Assembly (NCBI RefSeq): GCF_039531695.1
Contig: NZ_BAAAQN010000016.1
Location: forward strand, 62,001 to 126,000
DNA: 64,000 nt
Direction of reading: 5' to 3'
From: Catenulispora yoronensis
GTDB taxonomy: Bacteria; Actinomycetota; Actinomycetes; Streptomycetales; Catenulisporaceae
Positions 25,340 through 33,951 of this stretch are shown in pieces (position 1 is the first letter of the stretch; every line of letters starts with the position of its first letter). The notes below the pieces were generated by a model that saw only the letters and a list, made by a program, of their open reading frames with translations, was not told the DNA's origin and searched no databases. A program made the translations under genes and the position numbers.

Positions 25340-26362
25340 TCAGATTCCTGCGACAAGAACACCGCAACTGGCGCCGATACCGTGGAATCCGTAGCTGGTG
25401 ATCCCGGTCTGGAACGCGCTGCACAGGTAGCCACCGGCCACCGCGCGGGACAGCAGCGCCTTCAAGCGCGGGCCCTCGACGGGGTCGGCCCAGTCGGCTT
25501 GGCGGACGACGTGGTACACCGACCGGACGAACGCGGTCGGCACGTTCGAGTTCCAGGACTTCGTCGCGGAGTCGATCTGGTTGACGCCGTCGATGGAGCG
25601 GAGGGCGTCGAGCGCGCCGGGCAGGTCGGAGCCGCCGCCCCTGCCGTAGTAGACCTGGCCGACGTAGTGGCTCAGCGAATACGGGAAGATGGCGTCGGGG
25701 TTCCCGGCGAAGACCGGATCGGTGCCCTCGTTCTCGGCGGGCGTGGTGGCCTGCCAGCACGGTGCCGAGGTGACGGCGATGCCCAGTGCGGACAGGAAGG
25801 ACGCCCGGGTGGAGGAACCCGCCGGGGGCACGTAGATCTTGATGGCCGTGCTGGGACCGGTGTAGCCGGGGATGTCGGTGATCTGGTTCCACTGCGTGAT
25901 GACGCAGGTGTAGATGTTGCGCAGGTCCGCCGAGGTGAGATTGGCGGGGGCATGGCCGCCGGTCGCGGCCGACCAGCCGACGGCCTCGGAGCCGAAGGGG
26001 ATGAACCAGTCGGTGGAGCCGGTGTGGGGCGACCGGTCGACGGCGGCCAGGTCGAAGCAGGCGCTGGTCGTGCCGTTCAGCACGTTGGCGGCGTCGCCGC
26101 AGGTCGCGGGCAGCGGCGGCGGGCAGGAGGTCTTGGGCGGAACCGGGACGTGGCAGACCTCGTACGCGTGCAGCTTCGCCACCGCGGTGGTCGCGTCGTA
26201 TTGAGCCGCCAAGCCGGTTTCGAACGGGTAGAGCAGCGAGGCGTCGATCGAGGCGAGGTCGGTGGCCGGCGGCGTGGTGTCCGCGTCCGCGGTACCGGGT
26301 GTGGCCAGAACGGCGAACATGGCGGCCGCGGCGAGTGAGGCGAGGATTCGTGGAAGACGCAT
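25340..26362 (-). CDS. Exported PstS-like substrate-binding protein
   Basis: Predicted 340-residue secreted protein with a signal peptide (RLPRILAS, hydrophobic core, ADA site near 28). The body resembles the PBP-like fold of phosphate-binding proteins: STDWFIPFGSEAVGWSAATGG, then NLTSADLRNIYTCVITQWNQI (the PstS L-x-x-I-[FY]-x-G-x-[IV]-T-x-W hinge pattern), PAGSSTRASFLSALG (ligand loop like RSDGSGT), and VYHVVRQADWADP. It is closely similar over its whole length to the N-terminal domain of the protein encoded at 27853-30147, so the two are paralogues. No lipobox and no neighbouring pstCAB permease, so uptake is unlikely. A sensory or scavenging role at the surface is more plausible. Confidence 0.75.
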   Translation of the reverse strand: MRLPRILASLAAAAMFAVLATPGTADADTTPPATDLASIDASLLYPFETGLAAQYDATTAVAKLHAYEVCHVPVPPKTSCPPPLPATCGDAANVLNGTTSACFDLAAVDRSPHTGSTDWFIPFGSEAVGWSAATGGHAPANLTSADLRNIYTCVITQWNQITDIPGYTGPSTAIKIYVPPAGSSTRASFLSALGIAVTSAPCWQATTPAENEGTDPVFAGNPDAIFPYSLSHYVGQVYYGRGGGSDLPGALDALRSIDGVNQIDSATKSWNSNVPTAFVRSVYHVVRQADWADPVEGPRLKALLSRAVAGGYLCSAFQTGITSYGFHGIGASCGVLVAGI

Positions 26363-26558
26363 GGTTGCTCCCTGTGGGACTGGGTCAGGGGGTTCGCGAA
26401 CCACACTTATGCAAGAGCTCTGTCACGGCGAGGCTTCCGTGAAGAGGTTTCTGCCGCGGCCTTCCGCCGGGATCGCCGTAGGGGGCTCCCGTTCACCGGG
26501 ACGGCAACGAGCGCCATGCCCTTGAGGACATAGCGCCCGCGCACTGCTCAGCGAGTGT

Positions 26559-27242
26559 CTACCCGAGGCTTCTGGCGGCGTCGCGGATGACGTCGAGGAC
26601 TGCCTTGGGTTGCGAGAGCATGGGGACGTGGCTGCTGTCCAGGCTGATGGTGGTGGCCTTCATGCGCTCGGCGGCTGCGCGCTCCAGGTCGGGGTTCACG
26701 GTCTGGTCCTGGGTGCCGACGATGGCCCAGCTGGGTTTGGTGCGCCAGGCGTTGCCGGGTACCTGCTGGTTGAAGATGTCGGCGATCGGTACAGCGCCGG
26801 TGGCCAGGACGAGTTTCTGCTCCTCGGGCGGGAGGTCGCCGCAGAAGTGGGTGATGCCCGATTCCTTGAGGTAGACGCGGTTGTCGGCGACCTCGATGTG
26901 CTCGAAGACCGGGGTCGCGGCGAACTTGTCTTGTTGTTCTTGGGAGGTTTCGTCGTCGTCGGGGGCGAGGGCGCAGATGTAGACCAGGGCGCCGACGCGG
27001 TCGTGGATCCCGGCTTTGGTGATCAGTGTGCCGCCGTAGGAGTGGCCTACGAGCACGACGGGGCCAGGCACGCGGTTGATGGCTCGGGTGACGCAGGCGA
27101 CGTCGCCTTCGAGGGAGTCCAGGCCGTGTTGGGAGGCGAGAACCTCGTGGCCCTCGGCTTGGAGTGTCGGGATGAGTTTCGCGAAGCACGAGCCGTCGGC
27201 CCACAAACCGTGGGCGAACACCACACTTGCCTTGCCAGCCAT
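26559..27242 (-). CDS. Alpha/beta hydrolase (salicylate esterase/EstC-like)
   Basis: Predicted 227-residue cytoplasmic serine hydrolase. It begins at once with VVFAHGLWADGSCF (oxyanion strand), then the nucleophile elbow GHSYGG with Ser68. The acid is likely in GTQDQTVNPD and the His is in SSHVPMLSQP. This compact arrangement without a large cap matches the plant methylesterase/EstC group. ATG 27242 has a strong AAAGGAGG site. It is divergent from the small gene at 27543 across a 300-bp gap in which I see no clear further feature. Confidence 0.85.
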   Translation of the reverse strand: MAGKASVVFAHGLWADGSCFAKLIPTLQAEGHEVLASQHGLDSLEGDVACVTRAINRVPGPVVLVGHSYGGTLITKAGIHDRVGALVYICALAPDDDETSQEQQDKFAATPVFEHIEVADNRVYLKESGITHFCGDLPPEEQKLVLATGAVPIADIFNQQVPGNAWRTKPSWAIVGTQDQTVNPDLERAAAERMKATTISLDSSHVPMLSQPKAVLDVIRDAARSLG

Positions 27243-27542
27243 GGATTCCTCCTTTATGGACGCGGTACGCCGATGATCCACCGGGTCGGACCTCATCCGC
27301 CTTATCGTGCGTGGCGATCACGGAACCCGCTCGCTGCCGGTTTGCCGCCTCCGCCATGCGGGGCATGGGAAGCGGTCCGACGCGGGTCCTCCGGAAGGAG
27401 GGACCTCTGCTTTGACACAGTACGAGACCTGCCGCAACAGGTCCTTGGATCCTCAGAACCTCAGATCCTGGTGGCGTCACCGCGTATGGTCGAGATGAGA
27501 CAGGGCATACCTGCCTTTCCCTCCCCGCGACGGAAGGCCGCC

Positions 27543-27758
27543 ATGACCGCGTCAGGACCGCAAGACCGGGAAACCGGTGCCATCGAGCAGGTGCTGAACC
27601 GGCTCCAGACCAAGTTCGCAGACCGCACTCGCACCGACGTCGCCGACGTCGTGCACAAGACGGCCGACGGATTCGCCGGCGCCCGCATCCGTGACTACAT
27701 CCCCCTGCTGGTCGAGCGCATCGCCCGAGACGAACTCGCTCACCGTTTCGCAGCCTGA
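27543..27758 (+). CDS. Small helical protein, three-helix-bundle dimerisation domain type
   Basis: Predicted 71-residue soluble protein. The sequence IEQVLNRLQTKF - TRTDVADVVHKTADGF - ARIRDYIPLLVERIARDELAHR has three amphipathic helices. It matches the short actinobacterial domain found alone or fused to the N-terminus of some arsenate reductases and regulators, where it mediates dimerisation. GGAAGG lies seven bases before ATG 27543. No enzymatic residues. A stand-alone partner or regulatory protein is likely; the target is unknown. Confidence 0.75.
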   Translation: MTASGPQDRETGAIEQVLNRLQTKFADRTRTDVADVVHKTADGFAGARIRDYIPLLVERIARDELAHRFAA

Positions 27759-27794
27759 GAAGGCCTCCCCCCACCGGCGTCGGCAGCCGGGCGC

Positions 27795-27823
27795 GCCCCG
27801 GCCCATCATCGATGGCCCGGGGC
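27795..27823. terminator. Convergent hairpin terminator
   Basis: A 12-bp stem with one mismatch (27795-27806 with 27812-27823, GCCCCGG...CCGGGGC core) and a 5-nt loop lies between the small helical protein gene and the convergent protease-fusion gene. Confidence 0.65.
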
Positions 27824-27852
27824 TTCCGCTTGATCGCCGTCAGGCGCCGCGG

Positions 27853-30147
27853 CTACTTCATGGCCACCTTGTATCCGGCCAGGAGCGTCTTCAGGTCGGC
27901 GTAGAGCACCTGGTTGTAGCACTTCTTCCCGGCCGCGGCGAACGCGCCGCAGCCGACGACCACCCGGCCCGCCGAGATGGTGCCCTGTGCCCTGCGGTTG
28001 TTCGAGCTGTCGCTGGTGACCGGGCCGCCGCTGTCGCCGTCGCCCGAGGAGCGCTTTCCGGCGGCGGCGGAGGCGATGACCATGTCGCTGCGGACGACGG
28101 CGACGACGATCACGCCGTTGACCCGGGCGCGGGACCTGATGACCACGTTGGTGGCGTCGATGTTCAGGCCGCAGTTCTCGCCGGTGGAGGCGCCGGAGGT
28201 GCAGGCCGAGGTGTTGCGGACGTTCGCCACGGCGACCCGCACCACCTGGGTGGTCTCCGCGGCGCCGGCGTTGCCCACCCCGCCGAAGAAGGTGCTGGTG
28301 CCGGCCGCGCTGCCGGCCGCCACGGTGATCAGCTCGGAGTCGTTCACCTGCCGGTTGGCCGTGACCGTGCCGACCGCCACGGTGCCGTTGCCGTTCTTCA
28401 CGGCCGCGGCGTTGGCGAAGCAGTGGTTGGCGGTGAGCAGGAAGTCCTTGGTGCCGTCCGTGACGCCGAACCCGGAGGAGCAGAACGCGGTGCCCGCCGT
28501 CAGGCCGGCGCCGCCGTAGAAGGGCGAGGTGTCGCTGATGCGCGCGCTGTCCTGCGGCTGCGGCCCGACCTCGACCGTGACCGGGACCCCGGCGGCGGCC
28601 GTGAGCGTCGACCCGGCCTGCCACTGGTCGAAGGTGCCGGGCGTGTAGGGGTCGACGCCCGCGGTCAGACCGGTGCCGTCCTCCAGGATCTTCACGGTGT
28701 GCAAGAACCCGCAAATCTGAGTATTGAGCCCCAGGTTGCTCATGAGGCTCTGGGCACTGTTTTGCAACTGGATCCGGCCGAAGGGCGCGTCCACCCTGGT
28801 GACCGTGATGCCGCCGCCGGGGTTGTTCACGATGGCCTGGACCGGCGCCGGCAGGGTCTGGCCCGTCTGCCAGTACAGGTCGAGCACCGAATGGGTCTCG
28901 TCGGCGATCACTCCGGCGAACCCCGGGTACTGGTTGGCTACCCACAGGTCCAGGAACTGGCCGCCGACGTCCTTCATCGCGTCGTCGACCGCCGAGCCCG
29001 GGCTGGCCGGAACCGACGGTTCGGTGCCCGGCGGTGCGGGCTGGATCGAGGCCGGGCCGGGATCGGTGCAGCCGCCCACGGTCCCGGGGGCGGTCCCGGC
29101 GATCAGCGTGCCGCACCGGACGCCGATCGTCCGGAAGCCGTAGGCGGTCACCACGTTCCCGCCGCCGGGCAGGCCGGCGTTGGTGCAGTCCCAGCCGCCG
29201 TTGGCGGCCCGGCCCAGCAGCGCCTTCAGGCGCGGGCCCTCGGTCGGGTCGGCCCAGTCGGCCTGCCGCACGACGTGATACAGGGTGCTGACGTAGGTCA
29301 GCGGGATGTTCGCGTTCCACTGGTGGTTCACGGTGTCGATCTGCGCGGTGCTGTTGATCGAGCGCAGGGCGTCCAGGGCGCCGGGCAGGTCGGCCCCGGC
29401 GCCTTTGCCCAGGTAGAGCTGTCCGACGTAGTGGCCCAGCGAGTAGGGGATGATCGCGTTCGGGTTGCCCTGGAACGCGAGGTCGGTCCCCTCGTTCTCC
29501 TCGGGGGTGACCGGCTGCCAGCACGGCTGGGGGGTGTTGATGCCCAGCGCCGCCAGCCAGAAGGAGCGCAGGCCGGAGCCGGGCTGCGGCAGGAACGCCT
29601 GGATCGCGGCGTTCGGGCCGGTGTATCCGGGCTCGTCGACGATCTGGTTCCAATTGGTGATGGTGCAGTTGTAGATGCCCGTCAGGTCGGCGGTGGTCAG
29701 GTCGTGCGGGGCGTTGCCGCCGGTGGCGGCCGCCCATCCGTCCGCGTCCTGGGCGAAGGGGATGAACCAGTCGGCGTTGCCGGGCGCCGGCCCCACGGTG
29801 GACCGGGCGATGTCGATGCACGTGTGGGTGGTGTTGTTCAGAGCCACGATGCCGGCGATGGACCCGTTCGGCCGGGCCAGCGGAGCGCAGCCGGTTTTGG
29901 GCACGATCGGCGAGGAACCGGTCGCGTCCCAACTGAAGTACTTCGAGACCGGACTGGTCGCGTCGTACGCGGCTGCCAGGGCGTTGTCGCGGGCTTGGAA
30001 CGTCTGCGAGCCGACCGAGACGATGTCGGTGGCCGCGGGCTGGATGCCACCAGCGGGGTCCGCGGCCACCGCGACGGTGGTCAGACCTATGGCGGTACTG
30101 CTCGCGACCACGGCCGCGAGCAGCTTTCGAGACCAGGAGACAGGCAT
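27853..30147 (-). CDS. Exported PstS-like domain fused to an S1 (trypsin-fold) serine protease
   Basis: Predicted 764-residue secreted protein. The signal peptide ends near VAVAA (29). Residues ~40-355 are a PstS-like binding domain nearly collinear with the neighbouring stand-alone protein (NADWFIPFAQDADGWAAATGG, DLTTADLTGIYNCTITNWNQI, VVRQADWADPTEGPRLKALLGRA). A Pro-rich hinge (~360-385) and a middle segment (~386-530) follow. An S1 peptidase domain (~540-764) shows an intact triad: His575 in LLTANHCF, Asp603 in VNDSEL, Ser706 in GDSGGPV, with paired cysteines around His576 and GCGAF. A secreted protease whose binding domain may sense or tether is the simplest reading. The arrangement is unusual to me. 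Confidence 0.8.
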   Translation of the reverse strand: MPVSWSRKLLAAVVASSTAIGLTTVAVAADPAGGIQPAATDIVSVGSQTFQARDNALAAAYDATSPVSKYFSWDATGSSPIVPKTGCAPLARPNGSIAGIVALNNTTHTCIDIARSTVGPAPGNADWFIPFAQDADGWAAATGGNAPHDLTTADLTGIYNCTITNWNQIVDEPGYTGPNAAIQAFLPQPGSGLRSFWLAALGINTPQPCWQPVTPEENEGTDLAFQGNPNAIIPYSLGHYVGQLYLGKGAGADLPGALDALRSINSTAQIDTVNHQWNANIPLTYVSTLYHVVRQADWADPTEGPRLKALLGRAANGGWDCTNAGLPGGGNVVTAYGFRTIGVRCGTLIAGTAPGTVGGCTDPGPASIQPAPPGTEPSVPASPGSAVDDAMKDVGGQFLDLWVANQYPGFAGVIADETHSVLDLYWQTGQTLPAPVQAIVNNPGGGITVTRVDAPFGRIQLQNSAQSLMSNLGLNTQICGFLHTVKILEDGTGLTAGVDPYTPGTFDQWQAGSTLTAAAGVPVTVEVGPQPQDSARISDTSPFYGGAGLTAGTAFCSSGFGVTDGTKDFLLTANHCFANAAAVKNGNGTVAVGTVTANRQVNDSELITVAAGSAAGTSTFFGGVGNAGAAETTQVVRVAVANVRNTSACTSGASTGENCGLNIDATNVVIRSRARVNGVIVVAVVRSDMVIASAAAGKRSSGDGDSGGPVTSDSSNNRRAQGTISAGRVVVGCGAFAAAGKKCYNQVLYADLKTLLAGYKVAMK

Positions 30148-30329
30148 GGGCGGTTCTCCCCAACGGACGAGCGGTGTCCCCGTGCGAGGTTCAGGCTGGA
30201 GACAGAACCCTGCGACGTCCAGGGGATCGGCCGGACCGTCCCGCCGAATCCGGAAGTCTTTCCGCCGCGCTGGCTCTGCGCTGCCGTCTTAGGCATGCGG
30301 CGTTCACCGGCGCGGCGCGGGAGTTCGCC

Positions 30330-32645
30330 TTACTTGAGACCGGTGAAGGTGGTGGCTGCCTGGGCGAGCAGCGCGGCGGGCGCTTCGCTGAAGTTGTTGT
30401 GAGCCAGACTGGCCTGCTCGTTCTGGCTCACCAGGAAGCTCAAGAAGCCCTGGAGGACCAGTTTCATCCCCGGGTTGTTGTCCGCATCGCAGACGACTGC
30501 GTAGTTGATGGACACGAGGGGATATTGGCCGAAGGGAACGTTGGCGTAGCTGAGATGCGGAACCACGTTGCCATGCTCAGTGTCGACGGCCGACGAGGAG
30601 AGGAACGACCCCACGGTCCCGTCGGTGGGCGCCGTGTGGTTCAGGCTGATCGGCTGGAAGCCGCTCGCGATCGCGGTGGCCTCGTCCATATAAGCGATGC
30701 TGCCGACCGTGGCGCGCGCGGCGTCGGCGACTCCGGCGGAACCTGAGAAGCCGTTGCCGCCGGTTCCCGGCCAGGTCTTGTTCGGGTCCTGGGCGAAGTC
30801 GGACGGGGCGGATCCGTGGAGGTAGGCCGAGAAGTCGTACGACGCCGAGGAGGCGTCGGATCGGTGGATCGTCGTGATCTGAAGGTTCGGCAGCGTGAGG
30901 CTCGGGTTGTCGTGGGCGATCGCCGGGTCGTTCCACGTGGTGATCGTGCCGGCGAAGATCTTGGCGAGCGTCGAGGGTGAGAGGTTCAGCTGTGCGTTCT
31001 CGGCGCCGGGCAGATGCGCGACCACCCAGATGGCATTGGCCAACGACATCACCGTGAGGGCCTTGTTGCGGGAGCCGCATCGCTGGTCGGCGGCGGTTTG
31101 CTGCGTCGCGCTCAGCGGTGCGTCGACAACGGCGAAGTCGGCCTGACGGGAGGTGAACGCGGTGAGGCCGGCTCCGGATCCGCTCGCCAAGTAGTTGACG
31201 GTCGCACCGGCACAGGCGGTCTGGTAGTCCTTGACGGCCTGGTTGAGCGCGTCGGAGTGGGCCCCGGACCCGGCTCCGATCAGCGTCCCGGTCGCACAGA
31301 CGGCGGCGGAGGGTGCCGCGGCCGCGGGAGGCTTGCTGCTCGAACCGGCCGCGGGGGCCGAGGACGAAGTCGTCGTCGAGACCTGATTCGACGAGTCGCC
31401 GATCGGGCCGAGCGCCGCCGAGTTGCTGCCCCGGTTCGACGAACTGTCGTTGGAACCGTTCAGGGCGAAGTAGACGCCGGTACCCGCTGCCGCGAGCGCG
31501 ACGGCGGTGACGGCGGACAGGACGCCGACGCGGCGGCGGGAGGGCGTGGCCGGTGCCGCGATCGCCGGTGGTGGGGTGCTCGGCGGGGTGAGGACACTTG
31601 TGTTCGCAGTGCTTGTCGGATCGATGGAGAGAGGCTCGCTCTGCTCCGTCGGTGGTGCGGGCTGCTCGGTCGGCGGTGCGGAGTGTTCGGCCGGTGGTGC
31701 GGGCTGTTCGGTCGGCGGTGTCGATTGCTCAGCCGGCAGCGTCGGCGCTGCTTCATCGTGCTCCGGTGCCGCGGCCGGCGCACCGTGCGCGACAGCCGCG
31801 ATCCTCGTCGCCACGGCCTCCGGCAGCCACGCGCTCGCCGCCACCGGCCCCATGCTCCAGCGTTCCAGCAGCTCGGCGGCGGTCGGCCGGCCCGCCGGAT
31901 CCTTCGCGAGACACCGTTCGACGACCGCCCGCAGGTCCTCCGGGACTCCGCCGAGCTCAGCCTCCTGATGCACGATCCGGTACAGCAGCGCCTCGTGGTT
32001 CCCCCGCCCGAACGGCGGCACCCCGCCCGCGTGGCACAGCACCAGCCCCAGGCAGAACACGTCCGACGCGGGCCCGACCTGCGCTCCGGTCAGCTGCTCG
32101 GGCGAGCTGAAACCGGGCGTCCCCACGATCATGTGCGATCGCGTCAGCGCGGTGTCGTCCAAGGCGCGCGCGATGCCGAAGTCGATGACGCGCGGCCCGT
32201 CGTCGGTGATCAGCACGTTCGACGGCTTGAGGTCCCGATGCACCAGCCCGGTGGAGTGGATGGCCTCCAGCGCCTCGGCCAGCCCGGCGCCCAGAGCCCG
32301 CACCGTGGCCTCCGGCAACGCCCCGCCGGCCGCCGCCACCGCCTCCGCCAAGGTCAACCCCGGTATGTAGGCGGTCACCAGCCACGGCGGATCACCGTCC
32401 GGGTCGGCATCCACCACCGGCGCGGTGTGGAAGCCGCCGACCAGCCGCGCGGCCGCCGACTCCCGCGCGAAGCGCCGCCGGAACTCCGCGTCCCCGGCCA
32501 GCTCCCGGTGCACGCACTTCACCGCCACCAACCGCCCACCGGGCGACTGCCCCAGATACACGATTCCCATGCCGCCGCTGCCCAGCCGCCCGAGCAGACG
32601 GTAGCGGCCGACAACCTGCGGATCGTTGGGAGACAGCGGTTCCAT
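30330..32645 (-). CDS. Membrane Ser/Thr protein kinase with PstS-like extracellular domain
   Basis: Predicted 771-residue receptor-type kinase. Kinase domain ~14-265: GSGGMGIVY P-loop, Lys43 in VAVKCV, HRDLKPSN (Asp138), DFG (155-157) and GTPGFSSPEQ activation segment, the PknB type. A Pro/Thr/Glu linker (~290-370) precedes a single membrane helix (~373-396), placing the rest outside. The ectodomain (~452-765) is PstS-like: LIGAGSGAHSDAL, YLASGSGAGL, NLSPSTLAKIFAGTITTWND, HRSDASSAS (ligand loop), and a C-terminal FLSFLV segment. In mycobacteria and streptomycetes, related kinases carry other ectodomains. Here phosphate or a phosphate-like anion is the obvious ligand guess. ATG 32645 chosen at the start of the kinase fold. 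Confidence 0.88.
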   Translation of the reverse strand: MEPLSPNDPQVVGRYRLLGRLGSGGMGIVYLGQSPGGRLVAVKCVHRELAGDAEFRRRFARESAAARLVGGFHTAPVVDADPDGDPPWLVTAYIPGLTLAEAVAAAGGALPEATVRALGAGLAEALEAIHSTGLVHRDLKPSNVLITDDGPRVIDFGIARALDDTALTRSHMIVGTPGFSSPEQLTGAQVGPASDVFCLGLVLCHAGGVPPFGRGNHEALLYRIVHQEAELGGVPEDLRAVVERCLAKDPAGRPTAAELLERWSMGPVAASAWLPEAVATRIAAVAHGAPAAAPEHDEAAPTLPAEQSTPPTEQPAPPAEHSAPPTEQPAPPTEQSEPLSIDPTSTANTSVLTPPSTPPPAIAAPATPSRRRVGVLSAVTAVALAAAGTGVYFALNGSNDSSSNRGSNSAALGPIGDSSNQVSTTTSSSAPAAGSSSKPPAAAAPSAAVCATGTLIGAGSGAHSDALNQAVKDYQTACAGATVNYLASGSGAGLTAFTSRQADFAVVDAPLSATQQTAADQRCGSRNKALTVMSLANAIWVVAHLPGAENAQLNLSPSTLAKIFAGTITTWNDPAIAHDNPSLTLPNLQITTIHRSDASSASYDFSAYLHGSAPSDFAQDPNKTWPGTGGNGFSGSAGVADAARATVGSIAYMDEATAIASGFQPISLNHTAPTDGTVGSFLSSSAVDTEHGNVVPHLSYANVPFGQYPLVSINYAVVCDADNNPGMKLVLQGFLSFLVSQNEQASLAHNNFSEAPAALLAQAATTFTGLK

Positions 32646-32731
32646 GGAGCGAATCTTTGCAGAGGACCGGCGGCTGGTGTGAGTACGGGTTACCACCTTG
32701 AAAACCGCACGTCGCTTGGCCGGCGCGGCAA

Positions 32732-33951
32732 TCAAAGCCCCGGAACCAGCGCCCTCAGCACCTCCTCGCAGCGCCTCGTGGCGCCGCCGTCACCGAACGG
32801 AGACGGCAGCGCGCCAAGCCGCTGGTGGACCGCGTCGATGTCGTCCAGCAGACGACAGGCGGCGCGCAGCACCTCCGGCCCCGGCGAGACGAGCTCGGCG
32901 AAGTCCCCCAGCGCCTCGGGGCGCTCGGTCGACCGGCGCACGACGACCACCGGCCGGCCCAGGACCGAGGCCTCTTCCTGGACGCCACCGGAATCCGAGA
33001 TGATCAAGGCGCTGTCCGCGGCGAGGGACAGGAACTCCTGGTAGCCGAGGGGATCGCACCGGATGACGCCGGGCGCCAGGGCCCCAGGGCCCAGCGAACC
33101 AGCCCCATCGCCTCGGGCTCCACCACCCTGGGCCCCGGCACCCCCGACCCCAGCGCCCTAGGCCCCAGCACCCCCGGCCCCAGCGCCGCCAGCGCATCCC
33201 GGACGCGCGGATGCACCGGGAACACCACCGGCCAGCCGAGCGCGGCGAGTTCGGCCAGGTGGCCGACGATCAGCCGGAGGCTGTCCGGGTCGTCGGCGTT
33301 CTCCAGCCGGTGGATCGTGGCCAGGACGAAGCGTCCGGGCTCGACGCCGAAGTCCGTCAGGATCTTCGCGCGCCGGTCCGGTGCGGGCAGCGCCGCCACG
33401 AGTGCCTCGACAACCGTGTTGCCGGTGACGTGGCACCGATCCGCCGGAATGCCCTCGGCGATCAGGTTCGCGAGGTTCCCGGCGGTCGGGGCGCACAGCA
33501 CGTCGGACAGATGGTCGATCAGGATCCGGTTGTGCTCCTCGGGCATCCGCCGGTCGTGGCTGCGCAACCCGGCTTCGACGTGCACCAGGGGCACCTCGCG
33601 GGCGTTCGCGGCCAGCGCCCCGGCCAGCGCGGAGTTCGTGTCGCCCTGGACCACGACGGCCGCCGGGCGCTCGTCGTCGAACACCTCGTCGAGGAGTCCG
33701 AGCGCGGATCCGATCTGTCGCGCGCGCGGCAGCCCTCCGGTGCCGAGCATGACGTCGGGCGCCCGCAAGCCGCACGCCTCGAAGAAGGCCGCCGACATCT
33801 CATGGTCGTAGTGCTGGCCGGTGTGGAGGACGCGGGCCTGGGCGCCGAAGCGTCGCACCAGCGGCGCCAGCTTGACGATCTCCGGGCGGGTGCCGAGGAC
33901 GAAGGCCACAGTCCTTGCCGACGCCGCGGCGTCCGCGCGAGTGCGCATCAT
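32732..33951 (-). pseudogene. wecB: UDP-N-acetylglucosamine 2-epimerase, reading frame broken by a repeat tract
   Basis: The 5' frame from ATG 33951 encodes a clear epimerase (FVLGTRPEIVKLAPL, LHTGQHYDHEMS, QGDTNSALAGA, HVEAGLRS, MPEEHNR, HVTGNTVVEAL). It reads into a G/P/L-rich stretch and then into an unrelated tail. The 3' frame (from ~33090 to TGA 32732) encodes the expected C-terminus: GVIRCDPLGYQEF, then DSGGVQEEASVLGRPVVVVR and TERPEALG. The two halves are in different frames; the whole length (1,220 bp) is not a multiple of three. The break falls in or next to a GC repeat at ~33115-33190. The family converts UDP-GlcNAc to UDP-ManNAc for envelope glycans. It may be a true pseudogene, a phase-variable gene, or a sequencing error. 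ATG overlaps the upstream stop as ATGA. Confidence 0.75.
33115..33190. repeat. G/C repeat at the epimerase frame break
   Basis: Degenerate copies of a roughly 15-bp GGGGTGCTGGGGCCT-like unit (minus strand) add about 25-30 residues that the epimerase family does not have. The frame changes within or just after this tract. Confidence 0.7.
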
